Positions 9,786-18,270 of a stretch of DNA of 64,000 nucleotides are shown here, piece after piece. The position numbers and the translations under genes were made by a program. Source of the stretch: Paraburkholderia sp. NMBU_R16. Lineage in GTDB: Bacteria > Pseudomonadota > Gammaproteobacteria > Burkholderiales > Burkholderiaceae. The stretch's first letter is position 1. Every line of letters begins with the position of its first letter. The notes below the pieces were generated by a model. That model had not been told where the DNA came from. It ran no database searches and was given only the letters and a program-made list of their open reading frames with translations. Location of the stretch: the NCBI RefSeq assembly GCF_013282575.1, contig NZ_JAAAYE010000024.1, forward strand, positions 25,686-89,685, written 5' to 3'.

Positions 9786-10988
9786 ATGAAATCGGCGTTT
9801 TCCTTCCTTCCGAGCTGGCCGTTCGCGACGAATGCGGTCTTCTGGGCAGGACTCGCCTTGCTCGTCGCGGGGCTCTGCGGCGAGCTCTGCTATCGCGCAT
9901 GGCGCCTGCCGCGGATTTCGGGCTATGCGGTCATCGGCCTGATCGCCGGTTCGGCCGGGGTCGGCGCCATCGATGCCGGCATGGGCGCGACGTCGCGGCT
10001 TTTACTCGACGTCGCACTGGGCCTGCTGTTGTTCGAACTGGGCAGCCGTCTCGATCTTCGGTGGATTCGCCGTAACCCATGGCTCATCGCCTCGAGCCTC
10101 GCCGAGGCGACGCTCACCTTCGCCCTCGTGCTGATCGTCTTGTTGTTCGCCAAGGTGGCGCCGCCCGTCGCAACGGTGTTGGCCGCCATTTCGATGTCGA
10201 CTTCGCCTGCCATGGTGATTCAGCTCAAGACGGAGTTGCGCGCGGAAGGGCAGGTGACGCAGCGGCTTCTCACGTTGACGGCGCTCAACAGCATGTATGC
10301 GGTCGTCGTCGAAAAGCTCGTCTCGAGCTGGCTGCACCAGGAAGTGTACGGAAACGTTTTTGCCACGATCATCCAGCCGGTCTATCTGCTTGTCGGCTCG
10401 CTCGTCGTCGCCTATCTCCTCGCGCGCGCCTGCATGTTCTTTTTCAAACGCATGAACATGCAGGACGAGCATTCGTTCGTTGCGCTGTTCGGCCTCGTAC
10501 TGCTTGCGATCGCGATCGCGAATATTTTCAAGCTTTCGACGATCCTCAGCCTCCTGGCCGCCGGCATCATCGTCAAAAACCTCGAGCAGAAGCCGCAACT
10601 GTGGCCTCAGCATTTCGGCACGGCCGGATGGCTGCTGACGGTGATTCTCTTCGTGCTGACGCTGACTTCGTTCGAGTGGCACGATATCGTGCTCGGTGGC
10701 GTGGCGGCGCTCGGCCTCATCGTCGCGCGCTTCGTTGCGAAGCTCGTCGGCGTGCTGGCGTTCGCGAAACCGAGCGGTCTGGGGTGGAACCAGGGCATCG
10801 CGCTCGGGGTCTCGCTCGCGCCGATGTCGGCGCTTGCCTACCTGCTGGCCGACGACACTTATCAGCTCTACCCGCAGTTCGATCCGACGCTGCGTGCCAT
10901 CGTCATGTGTTCGATCGTGGTGCTGCAGATCGTGGGACCGTGGATCGTCTACCGCAGCCTGACGCTCGTCGGCGAGCGCCGCGAGTAA
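9786..10988 (+). CDS. CPA2-family monovalent cation/proton antiporter, membrane part only
   Basis: Inner-membrane protein of 400 aa with about 11-12 hydrophobic segments and the Na+/H+ exchanger (CPA2, KefB/GerN-like) fold. Typical features include a first helix followed by RLPRISGYAVIGLIAG and a conserved SMSTSPAMVI stretch. It ends after the last membrane helix, so the TrkA-N/RCK nucleotide-binding domain of KefB/KefC is absent. Substrate (K+ or Na+) cannot be assigned. The start has an AAGGAGAAGC ribosome site. The gene lies with ybdK between the two origin-like gaps. Confidence 0.85.
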   Translation: MKSAFSFLPSWPFATNAVFWAGLALLVAGLCGELCYRAWRLPRISGYAVIGLIAGSAGVGAIDAGMGATSRLLLDVALGLLLFELGSRLDLRWIRRNPWLIASSLAEATLTFALVLIVLLFAKVAPPVATVLAAISMSTSPAMVIQLKTELRAEGQVTQRLLTLTALNSMYAVVVEKLVSSWLHQEVYGNVFATIIQPVYLLVGSLVVAYLLARACMFFFKRMNMQDEHSFVALFGLVLLAIAIANIFKLSTILSLLAAGIIVKNLEQKPQLWPQHFGTAGWLLTVILFVLTLTSFEWHDIVLGGVAALGLIVARFVAKLVGVLAFAKPSGLGWNQGIALGVSLAPMSALAYLLADDTYQLYPQFDPTLRAIVMCSIVVLQIVGPWIVYRSLTLVGERRE

Positions 10989-11075
10989 GCGCCGCTGCGC
11001 CCGGCGCGCCGGCGTCCGGGTTGCGCTGCACGCCGCATCTTTTGCTCGTATCTGCCCGCATAACAGGACACGCAC

Positions 11076-12194
11076 ATGGCACTCGAAACCTTTGTCAATT
11101 CCAAGCCTTTCACATTCGGCGTCGAGCTCGAGATCCAGGTCGTCAATACGCACGACTACGATCTGACCAAAGCGGCGTCGGACCTCATGCGCCTCGTCAA
11201 GGATTACAAAGGCCCGGGCAACATCACGCCCGAGATCACGGAAAGCATGATCGAGCTTTCGACCGGCATTTGCACCTCGCATGAAGAGGCGCTCGCGCAG
11301 CTGCGCTCGATCCGGGACACGCTCGTCGCGGCGGCCGATCATCTCAACGTCGGTCTTTGCGGGGGCGGCACGCACGCGTTCCAGCAATGGAGCGAACGGC
11401 AAATTTTCGATGCGCCGCGTTTTCAATATCTGTCCGAACTCTACGGGTACCTCGCAAAGCAGTTCACGGTTTTCGGCCAACACGTGCACATCGGCTGCCC
11501 CGATCCTGACAGTGCGCTCTTTCTGTTGCACTCGATGTCGCGCTTCATCCCGCATTTCATCGCGCTTTCGGCATCGTCGCCGTATGTGCAGGGTGTCGAT
11601 ACCGGGTTTCATTCGGCCCGCCTGAACTCGGTATTCGCATTCCCGCTGTCGGGGCGCGCGCCGTTCGTGCTGACCTGGGATGCCTTCGAAGAATATTTTT
11701 CGAAGATGGTCGCGACAGGCGTCGTCAACAGCATGAAGGATTTTTACTGGGACATCCGGCCTAAGCCCGGTTACGGCACCATCGAGGTGCGGGTGATGGA
11801 CACGCCGCTATCGGTCGATCGGGCTGCGGCGATCGCCTGCTATATCCAGACGCTCGCGCGTCACTTGCTCACGGACAAACCGTTCATTCCGAAAGAGGAC
11901 GACTACCTCGTTTATACGTTCAACCGTTTCGAGGCGTGCCGCTTCGGATTGGGCGGCACCTGCATCAATCCGCAAACCGGCGAACGACGCACGATATTCG
12001 AAGATATCCTGCAAACGCTCGATGTCATTGCGCCGCATGCGCGCGCACTTCAATCGACGGCCGCGCTCAACGAAATCGCCGCAATCGCCACCGGGCAAGT
12101 GAACGATGCCGCGTGGCTGCGCGACGTGGCATCGAAAGAAAAGTCGCTGCACGAAGTTGTCCGCCAGCAATGCATCCAGTGGCGCAGTGTTTAG
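11076..12194 (+). CDS. Carboxylate-amine ligase of the YbdK/GCS2 family
   Basis: ATP-dependent enzyme of the glutamate-cysteine ligase type 2 superfamily (372 aa, normal length). Recognisable motifs are [10 protein letters not shown] at the N terminus, the [11 protein letters not shown] and [13 protein letters not shown] active-site segments, and [23 protein letters not shown]. coli YbdK has only weak gamma-glutamylcysteine ligase activity, so the physiological substrate is unknown. Eighty-seven bases follow the antiporter gene, so co-transcription is likely. The stop lies 17 bp from the right-hand origin element. Confidence 0.9.
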   Translation: MALETFVNSKPFTFGVELEIQVVNTHDYDLTKAASDLMRLVKDYKGPGNITPEITESMIELSTGICTSHEEALAQLRSIRDTLVAAADHLNVGLCGGGTHAFQQWSERQIFDAPRFQYLSELYGYLAKQFTVFGQHVHIGCPDPDSALFLLHSMSRFIPHFIALSASSPYVQGVDTGFHSARLNSVFAFPLSGRAPFVLTWDAFEEYFSKMVATGVVNSMKDFYWDIRPKPGYGTIEVRVMDTPLSVDRAAAIACYIQTLARHLLTDKPFIPKEDDYLVYTFNRFEACRFGLGGTCINPQTGERRTIFEDILQTLDVIAPHARALQSTAALNEIAAIATGQVNDAAWLRDVASKEKSLHEVVRQQCIQWRSV

Positions 12195-12211
12195 GTTTAC
12201 CGTGGTGACTC

Positions 12212-12261
12212 GTATACAAACGTAGTAGTAGTTAACAAGCGACGCTCATTTCTGTGGACAA
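12212..12261 (-). promoter_or_regulatory. DnaA box plus DnaA-trio-like unwinding element, right copy
   Basis: Read on the minus strand: DnaA box TTGTCCACA (complement of 12253-12261, one mismatch), a 21-nt spacer starting GAAATG and ending TTGTTAA, then CTACTACTAC (complement of 12222-12231), and GTATAC (12212-12217). It has the same order and spacer length as the left element at 9261 but points the other way. Confidence 0.75.
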
Positions 12262-12420
12262 CCTCGATTTTGCGTGCGGTCTCAAGGGGATAGCGTTGCA
12301 ATAACCGGGTGGACGAGCGGTGCGCAGCGCTTTTGGTCTGCAGATAACTTTGGCGCAATTTCTTAGGCGGCAAGGTTATCAAGAAAGACGCCACAATCGG
12401 CCAGCACGGTTATACAAACG

Positions 12421-12429
12421 TTATCCACA
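12421..12429 (+). promoter_or_regulatory. DnaA box
   Basis: Perfect TTATCCACA, with a degenerate TTATACAAA ending 2 bp upstream. It is about 160 bp outside the right unwinding element. Confidence 0.75.
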
Positions 12430-12735
12430 GCTTGGTTGCCAATACGTGGCTGTGCGGTCGGCTTTACTCGCTTAAAATGGCGCGTTCGTCGCTTTGGACC
12501 GATATGGCGTCATAAGCTCGAACGGCGCATCGGCATGCTGTGGCGGCACGTTTTCGCCGATCGTCGCGAAAATGGGCGTTTTTTCCGCGTCCTGTCGCGA
12601 AGTATCGAAGAGTAAAATCAGTTGGCCCCAAGAGAGGGGGCGGGTCGTCCCACGGAAGGTTGCGGCGTGTCGAGAGGCACTGCGCGCGCGTAACCGGATC
12701 GGCAGCGGCAATGCTGTCACTGGCGAAAGCGAACA

Positions 12736-13386
12736 ATGACTATGAGTGAAGGTGTTTTTACAGAACGGGCGAGTGGGCGCGTGACCCACAGCCTGTTACG
12801 GTTGGGCACGGCAATGCGCAGCCAGGCGTGGGAATGGGCTGAAAGTGTGGGACTCACGCCGACGCAAGGCGAAATCCTCATGCTGCTCATGCAGCGCAAG
12901 GCGCCGCTGCGCCTTGGCGAGATCGCGCGCGAAACGGCGCTGACGGCCGCCACGACGAGCGATGCGGTGAGCACGCTGGAGGCGAAAGGGCTGATCGAAA
13001 AGCGGCGTGCGCTCGACGATGGCCGCGCACTGGCGGTTCGCTTGACGGCGCGGGGCCGTACGGCGGCCAAGCGGGCGCAGCAGTGGCCGGAATTTCTGAA
13101 TTCGGCGGTCGGCAAACTGGCCGACGACGAACAGGCCGTGTTTTACCGTACGCTGCTCAAGATGATTCGTCATCTGGAGGTGCAAGGCGACATGCCCGCG
13201 CATCGGATGTGCATGACATGCTGCCACCTCGCCGCGAGCAAGAACCCGAAGAAGACGCCGCATCGATGCACTGCGTTCGGGCAGGACATCGGCGACATCA
13301 ATCTACGCCTCGATTGCGAGCGCCACGAACTGGCCGATTTGCCCACGCAGAAGAAGATCTGGAAGATCTTCGCGCAACAGACCTGA
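12736..13386 (+). CDS. MarR-family regulator with Cys/His-rich C-terminal extension
   Basis: Winged helix-turn-helix transcription factor of 216 aa. Residues about 15-148 form a standard MarR domain (recognition-helix region TAATTSDAVSTLEAKGLI, wing KRRALDDGRALAVRLT). The last 65 residues are unusual for MarR: C159, C162, C163, H164, H176, C178, C194, H197. This spacing suggests a metal or Fe-S site, so the regulator may sense metal or redox state; that is inference. It stands alone beside the oriC-like region. No target operator was identified. Confidence 0.85.
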   Translation: MTMSEGVFTERASGRVTHSLLRLGTAMRSQAWEWAESVGLTPTQGEILMLLMQRKAPLRLGEIARETALTAATTSDAVSTLEAKGLIEKRRALDDGRALAVRLTARGRTAAKRAQQWPEFLNSAVGKLADDEQAVFYRTLLKMIRHLEVQGDMPAHRMCMTCCHLAASKNPKKTPHRCTAFGQDIGDINLRLDCERHELADLPTQKKIWKIFAQQT

Positions 13387-13543
13387 CAGACTTCGCGCGG
13401 CGAGGCTTCTCGCGCGGCGCGCTCGAGCCCGGCGATTATGGCCCGCGGTGGTCCGTTTCCCGTTTTATTGCGGACAACGTTGAACGAAGATGTTGTCAAC
13501 GTGTACGATTTCGCTTTGTGACGTGTGTCACGTCGTGTGTCGA

Positions 13544-13570
13544 CGCGGCGCCTATTTGGGCGCCGCGTTT
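13544..13570 (+). terminator. Probable terminator after the MarR gene
   Basis: Stem CGCGGCGCC (13544-13552) / GGCGCCGCG (13559-13567) with a 6-nt loop, followed by only three T. It is strong in GC but has a short T-tract. Confidence 0.5.
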
Positions 13571-13684
13571 CATATCGATCGCTGTTCTGGTCCCACCAGC
13601 GATCCCGTGATCGAAAATGCTCGCATAGGCGGCGACGCTCCCGCGCCGCGATGGCGACATGCAAGCTATTCAGAGGATTCGTCG

Positions 13685-14146
13685 ATGAGTTCACGCAAGT
13701 TGGTCGTGCGCCGCTCGGGGGTGCATGGCAAGGGGGTTTTTGCCGCTCAACCGCTCAGGGCTGGCGAGCGCCTGCTCGAATACAAAGGGCAACGGATCTC
13801 ATGGAAAGAGGCGGTGCGCCGGCATCCGCACAATCCGGACGAACCGAATCACACGTTCTATTTCGCACTCGAAGATGGGCGTGTGATCGACGGTAACGTG
13901 GACGGGAACAGCGCACGGTGGATCAATCACTCGTGCGCGCCGAACTGTGAGGCCGAGGAAATCGAAGGGCGCGTGTTCATTCAGGCGCTGCGCGACATTT
14001 CCGCCGATGAGGAGCTGTTCTACGATTACGGGCTCGTCATCGACGAGCGCCAGACCAAGAAGCTCAAGAAGGAATACGCGTGCCATTGCGGGGCACGCAA
14101 GTGTCGGGGCACGATGCTCGCGCCGAAGCGAAACGGCAAGGCTTGA
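13685..14146 (+). CDS. SET-domain protein methyltransferase
   Basis: Small SET-domain protein of 153 aa, a fold that uses SAM to methylate protein lysines. Hallmarks are GVHGKGVFA at residues 12-20, NHSCAPNC at 81-88 (pseudoknot NHxC), ELFYDYG at about 110-116, and a post-SET zinc motif CHCGARKC (C133, C135, C140). All key residues appear intact. The target in bacteria is unknown; ribosomal or nucleoid proteins are possible. The ATG at 13685 was chosen because it opens the conserved domain. It converges with the sensor-kinase gene, whose stop begins at the next base. Confidence 0.88.
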   Translation: MSSRKLVVRRSGVHGKGVFAAQPLRAGERLLEYKGQRISWKEAVRRHPHNPDEPNHTFYFALEDGRVIDGNVDGNSARWINHSCAPNCEAEEIEGRVFIQALRDISADEELFYDYGLVIDERQTKKLKKEYACHCGARKCRGTMLAPKRNGKA

Positions 14147-15655
14147 TCAGAGCCGGTAAGAGCTCGTCCGTTCCTCGCGAACGGGACCGGATTCGCGGCT
14201 CGGCTCGCGATCGTCATGGTTGGGCGCAAGCGGAATGCGCACCACGAAACGTGCGCCGCCGTCCGGGGCATCGGCGTAATCAACACTGCCGCCGTGCAGA
14301 TCCATGATGTCGCGCACGATGGCGAGCCCGAGACCCGCGCCGCCGTCAGCCGCATCGTCGGCGCTGTCTTGCCGGTCGCCGCGGAAAAAGCGCTTGAACA
14401 GATCGGCTTGTAGTGCCACGGGTACGCCGCTGCCGTTGTCTTCGACGGCAATCTCGGCAATAGGCGTATTGGCCGGCGTCACGGTGCGCGTAACGGTGAC
14501 GGTGACCCTTGCGCCATCGAGGCGGGTGCTCGGCACGTACTTGAGCGCATTGTCGAGCAGATTGGCGATCACTTCGCGCAACAGCACCGGATTGCCCTTT
14601 ACCACGAGCGACGAATCGTTCGTGGGATCGTCGAGCCGCTGAAAGCCAAGGTCGACGCGCGCCGCGAGCGCGCGCGGCACCCACTCCGCCCCCGTTTCGA
14701 ATGCGAGCGCCGCGATATCGACATCGACGAAACGCGTGGCCTGCGCCCCCGGTTCTGCGCGTGCGAGCGACAGCAATTGATTCGAGAGCCGCACGGCGCG
14801 ATCCGCCGCCACGCGCAACTCACGCACGGATGCGAGCGATTGCGCGAGATCGCGGGCTTTCACGGCTTGTTCCGCATGCAGCTTGACGGCCGTCAGCGGT
14901 GTGCGTAACTGATGCGCGGCATCCGCGATGAATTTTCGTTGGGCGTCGAGTGCGGTCTTCAAGCGGTCGAGCAGGGCGTTCAACGCGCTCGTCAACGGGC
15001 GGATTTCGAGCGGCACATGCGTTTCGTCGACGGGCTCGAGCGACATGTGCGTCTGGCGGTTCAGCGAATCGGCAAGCGTCGTGAGGGGGCCCAGTTGCTG
15101 ATTGACGACGCGCCAGACGATGCCCCAGCCGGCGAGCAGCAGCAGCAGGAGCGGCATCATGATCGCGACCAGGAATTCCGCCGCGATGCGATAGCGGTGA
15201 CGTAGCGGTTGCGCGACCTCGACGACGATCGGTTTTTTGCCGCCGTCCTGCGCGACGCGAACTTGGGCGACGCGCACCAGCATGTCGTGATGATGCGTTT
15301 CGAAGATCGATGCGTAACGTGTGTCGCGCACGCTCGAGCCCGTGAGCGGAAGATCGGGATCGCCGGCAAGATCGCGCTCGCCGTCGTTGATGCGGTAGAT
15401 CAAATGCTGCGGGGGATCGGAGAACATCGCGCGCGCGAGCGGCGGAACCACGATGCGCGCGTTGGGGCCGGCGATCTGGACTTGCTTGGAAATGGCGGTA
15501 GCCAGGTCGGCGAGCGACCGATCGATGACGTGCTGCGTGTATTGCCACGCGAGCCAATACGCGATGAGGCCGCTCATCAGCGCGAGCAGACACAGCGGCG
15601 CCGCCAGCCGCCGCAAGAGAGAACGACGCAAGCTTGTCGCGGCGGCGTGAGGCAT
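14147..15655 (-). CDS. Sensor histidine kinase, TctE-like
   Basis: Inner-membrane two-component sensor kinase of 502 aa. Transmembrane helices lie near residues 15-37 and 160-183 and enclose a periplasmic domain of about 120 residues (2CSK_N type, as in TctE). A HAMP-like linker follows, then the phosphoacceptor H248 in AAHQLRTPLTAVKLH, the N box NLLDNALKYV and the G box DNGSGVP. The gene is 24 bp downstream of its response regulator, forming an operon. TctE relatives sense tricarboxylates or related carboxylic acids, but no tct transporter is adjacent, so the ligand is open. Confidence 0.92.
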   Translation of the reverse strand: MPHAAATSLRRSLLRRLAAPLCLLALMSGLIAYWLAWQYTQHVIDRSLADLATAISKQVQIAGPNARIVVPPLARAMFSDPPQHLIYRINDGERDLAGDPDLPLTGSSVRDTRYASIFETHHHDMLVRVAQVRVAQDGGKKPIVVEVAQPLRHRYRIAAEFLVAIMMPLLLLLLAGWGIVWRVVNQQLGPLTTLADSLNRQTHMSLEPVDETHVPLEIRPLTSALNALLDRLKTALDAQRKFIADAAHQLRTPLTAVKLHAEQAVKARDLAQSLASVRELRVAADRAVRLSNQLLSLARAEPGAQATRFVDVDIAALAFETGAEWVPRALAARVDLGFQRLDDPTNDSSLVVKGNPVLLREVIANLLDNALKYVPSTRLDGARVTVTVTRTVTPANTPIAEIAVEDNGSGVPVALQADLFKRFFRGDRQDSADDAADGGAGLGLAIVRDIMDLHGGSVDYADAPDGGARFVVRIPLAPNHDDREPSRESGPVREERTSSYRL

Positions 15656-15679
15656 GTTCGACCGGCCAGGGCCCTACAT

Positions 15680-16366
15680 TCAGGACGCCTGACGAATCTC
15701 CTGCAACAAGTAGCCGAAGCCGCGCACCGTCACGATTTCGACGCGACAGTTTTCGAGCTTCTTGCGCACCCGGTGCACGTAGACCTCGATGGCCGTATCC
15801 CCGAGGTCTCCCCCGAAGTGAGTCAGATGGTCCTGCAACTGCGCCTTGCTGACGACCCGGCCATGGCGCAGCAGCAGCATTTCGAGCACGGCGAATTCGC
15901 GCGGCGAAAGCTCCAGCGCCTTGTCTTCGTTGAAGATGCGGCGATCGACACCCGACAGGCGCACGCCGCCCAGCGAAACTTCCGGGCGCGGTACGTCGTT
16001 GGCGGGGCCGCTGCGGCGCATGACGGCACGGATGCGCGCTTCGAGCTCGGCGGGCTCGAACGGCTTGAGCATGTAATCGTCGGCGCCGGCATTGAGGCCT
16101 TGCACGCGGTCGCTCAGGTCGTCTCGTGCCGTCAGCACGATCACGGGCGTGTGGCGGTTGCCCTGCCGGAACCGCGAAAGCAGCGTCATGCCGTCGATAC
16201 CGGGCAGGCCGAGATCGAGGATGATCAACTCGTGGCGGTTTTGCGTGAGAGCCTGTTCGGCGAAAATCCCGTCGTGAACCATGTCGACGGTGAATCCGGC
16301 TTGTTCGAGGCTGCTTTGGATGCCGCGCGCGATCGGGCGGTCATCTTCGATCAGGAGGAGTCGCAT
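15680..16366 (-). CDS. OmpR-family response regulator, TctD-like
   Basis: DNA-binding partner of the sensor kinase encoded just downstream. The 228-aa protein has a receiver domain (acidic pocket EDD at 7-9, phosphoacceptor D51, K101 in LKPFEP) and a winged-helix OmpR/PhoB effector domain (ELSPREFAVLEMLL, then VYVHRVRKKLE and a TVRGFGYLL wing). Start is an ATG with GGAGGA upstream. Targets cannot be predicted from this window. Confidence 0.94.
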   Translation of the reverse strand: MRLLLIEDDRPIARGIQSSLEQAGFTVDMVHDGIFAEQALTQNRHELIILDLGLPGIDGMTLLSRFRQGNRHTPVIVLTARDDLSDRVQGLNAGADDYMLKPFEPAELEARIRAVMRRSGPANDVPRPEVSLGGVRLSGVDRRIFNEDKALELSPREFAVLEMLLLRHGRVVSKAQLQDHLTHFGGDLGDTAIEVYVHRVRKKLENCRVEIVTVRGFGYLLQEIRQAS

Positions 16367-16519
16367 GGAAGTCGCTCAAGTACAATGGGTTACGCATTCA
16401 ACGCGCGCTGGGGTCAACGTGCCGGCACGCGGTTCGCTGGAGCCTCGTCGCCACAGTCGAGCGCGAGCCGCTTGCCAAGCCGGGTCCGCCCGGGCACCCA
16501 TGCAGCCGTCACCTCAACC

Positions 16520-16762
16520 ATGTCCGATATCACGATCAACGAACTCGAAGCGGCGATCAACTTCTGGCGCGCCCGCTCGCCATCGAGCGGCGACGAACTC
16601 AGCCTGTGCAAGGAGGCCAGTGCGCTCTCCAAGCCGTATGCGTTGCTGATTGTACAGCGTCGGGCGCATATCCCGGTGGAAGCGCTGGAGCCGCCCGCCC
16701 GCGCGGCCTGGGATGGGTATCGCCAGGCCATGGACGGCGAGGCGGGGCGGAGCGACGGTTGA
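16520..16762 (+). CDS. DUF3717 domain protein
   Basis: Hypothetical protein of 80 aa with the DUF3717 signature (ITINELEAAINFWRAR, ELSLCKEASAL, PYALLIVQ). The family is small and mostly restricted to Burkholderiales; function unknown. Soluble, no signal peptide, one Cys. Start set at ATG 16520, although the frame is open further upstream. It sits between the divergent response-regulator gene and convergent phhB. Confidence 0.8.
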   Translation: MSDITINELEAAINFWRARSPSSGDELSLCKEASALSKPYALLIVQRRAHIPVEALEPPARAAWDGYRQAMDGEAGRSDG

Positions 16763-16805
16763 TGGCCTGGTGATGACGTGGTGATGAGCTGCCCGCGCTG
16801 ATTTC

Positions 16806-17111
16806 TCAGTTGCGCTGCATCGTACGCGCTACGTCGTCGATAAAGCGTGCGAGCACGAGATCGCGCTCGGTGACGCCTTGCGCTTCGTGCGTGGATAGCG
16901 TGATATCCACGGTCTGATAGACGTTGAACCACTCGGGATGGTGGTTCATTTCCTGGGCCTTGATGGCCACGCGGGTCATGAACCCGAACGCTTCGTTGAA
17001 ATCGGCGAATTTGAACTGGCGGTGAATGGCGTCGCGGCCGTTGACGGGCAGCCAACCCTGCAGCTCGGTCATCTGCCGGGCACGTTCCTCGGAAGTCAGC
17101 TTATGAATCAT
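16806..17111 (-). CDS. phhB: Pterin-4a-carbinolamine dehydratase
   Basis: Recycles the pterin cofactor of phenylalanine hydroxylase by dehydrating 4a-hydroxytetrahydropterin to quinonoid dihydropterin. The 101-aa protein has the family core, with the catalytic histidines in MNHHPEWFNVYQTVDI and the FNEAFGFMTRVA helix. In pseudomonads and many Burkholderiales phhB accompanies phhA; no phhA is visible next to it here, so the hydroxylase must be elsewhere or the protein acts alone. Confidence 0.93.
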   Translation of the reverse strand: MIHKLTSEERARQMTELQGWLPVNGRDAIHRQFKFADFNEAFGFMTRVAIKAQEMNHHPEWFNVYQTVDITLSTHEAQGVTERDLVLARFIDDVARTMQRN

Positions 17112-17266
17112 GGGAATTTCCTCTCAGTGGGGCGGCCCGGCGGCGCTTATCCTCGCCGCGACGGTCGCCAGCCCAACAGGCATTTTTTCACAGATCCCGC
17201 AGTGATGTGCCCAGCGCGGCTTTTCGTCGGACATGCGCCGCAAAGCCGGCTGATCGGCTCGATCGC

Positions 17267-18163
17267 TCAAGTCGCCCATTGCGCTTCCGCGAGCTTGAAC
17301 GCGGCAGCGATAGGCGGCTCGTCCATGCGCGCCGCGAGCGCGATCAACGTGAGTTCGGTCGGCACCGTAATGCCTTCGACTATCGTCAGTCCATGCGCGT
17401 GTGCTTCCGCAAGGGCGATCGAATCGCGCGCGAGCGTCAGCCCGACGCCGGATTTCACGAGATCGAGCATCGACGTTTCCTGATCGACCTCGGCAACTTT
17501 GACGGGGCTTGCCCCGGCTTCGGCGAAGCGGCGCGACAACAAGCGCTGATGCGCCGATGCGGCCGGCGTCCATATCCACGGCAGGGCGGCCAGCGCGCGC
17601 CAATCGCTTGCCCGGCTCACACGGTCCTTCCAGCCGGCCGGCGCCAGTACGCGGTATTGAAAGCGCGTGAGTGTGGCCGTATGGAAGAGCCCTTCGGGCA
17701 TGCCGTCTTCGACCGGTTGGCCGATGTAGTAGCCGACATCGAGCTCGCGGGCGCGGATCTCCTGCGCCACCCAGCCCGACATCCCATGGCGTAGCGCTGT
17801 TTCGATCTGAGGATAGGTTTCCACGAGCTGCTTCAGAAACCCGCCCAGGCGCAGGAAATGGGGATCGAGAATCGTACCGATACGCAGCTTGCCGCGCACT
17901 TCCTGACGTAGTGCCGCCGCCGCCCGCTCGACATCGCCGGCCGCCGCGAGCGCGCGTTCCGCATGGGGCAGCAACACTTGTCCGTCGCGCGTCAGAACGA
18001 GCCCGTGCGCCGTACGTGAAAACAGCGCCACGCCGAGCGTTTCCTGCAAATTCTTCAGTTGCAGACTGACGGCCGGCTGGGTGAGGTGCAGCTGCGCGGC
18101 CGCCCGCGTCAGATTGCCGACGCGGGCGACGGTGACGAACGCACGCAGCAATGTCAGGTCCAT
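17267..18163 (-). CDS. LysR-family transcriptional regulator
   Basis: Transcription factor of 298 aa with an N-terminal helix-turn-helix (MDLTLLRAFVTVARVGNLTRAA, then LHLTQPAVSLQLKNLQETLG) and a LysR substrate-binding domain from about residue 90. It is divergent from the GMC oxidoreductase gene, with 107 bp between the two starts, so the classical prediction is autorepression and ligand-dependent control of that gene. The ligand is unknown. Confidence 0.92.
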   Translation of the reverse strand: MDLTLLRAFVTVARVGNLTRAAAQLHLTQPAVSLQLKNLQETLGVALFSRTAHGLVLTRDGQVLLPHAERALAAAGDVERAAAALRQEVRGKLRIGTILDPHFLRLGGFLKQLVETYPQIETALRHGMSGWVAQEIRARELDVGYYIGQPVEDGMPEGLFHTATLTRFQYRVLAPAGWKDRVSRASDWRALAALPWIWTPAASAHQRLLSRRFAEAGASPVKVAEVDQETSMLDLVKSGVGLTLARDSIALAEAHAHGLTIVEGITVPTELTLIALAARMDEPPIAAAFKLAEAQWAT

Positions 18164-18270
18164 GCCGCGATATTAGCGCGGCTTATATCGCAATTGAACA
18201 GAACTCATTGGATTTCCACGATCACGGGCGCGTACGCTTGCGAGCGACGAGCAACCGCGGGGAGTGCGCC

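Larger units (their letters stand above)
12195..12735. other. Right intergenic part of putative bipartite oriC
   Basis: A 541-bp non-coding gap with the mirrored DnaA box/trio element at 12212-12261, a perfect DnaA box at 12421-12429 and a weaker TTATACAAA beside it at 12410-12418. The right end (12480-12735) must hold the promoter of the MarR gene. No coding sequence was recognised. Confidence 0.6.
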
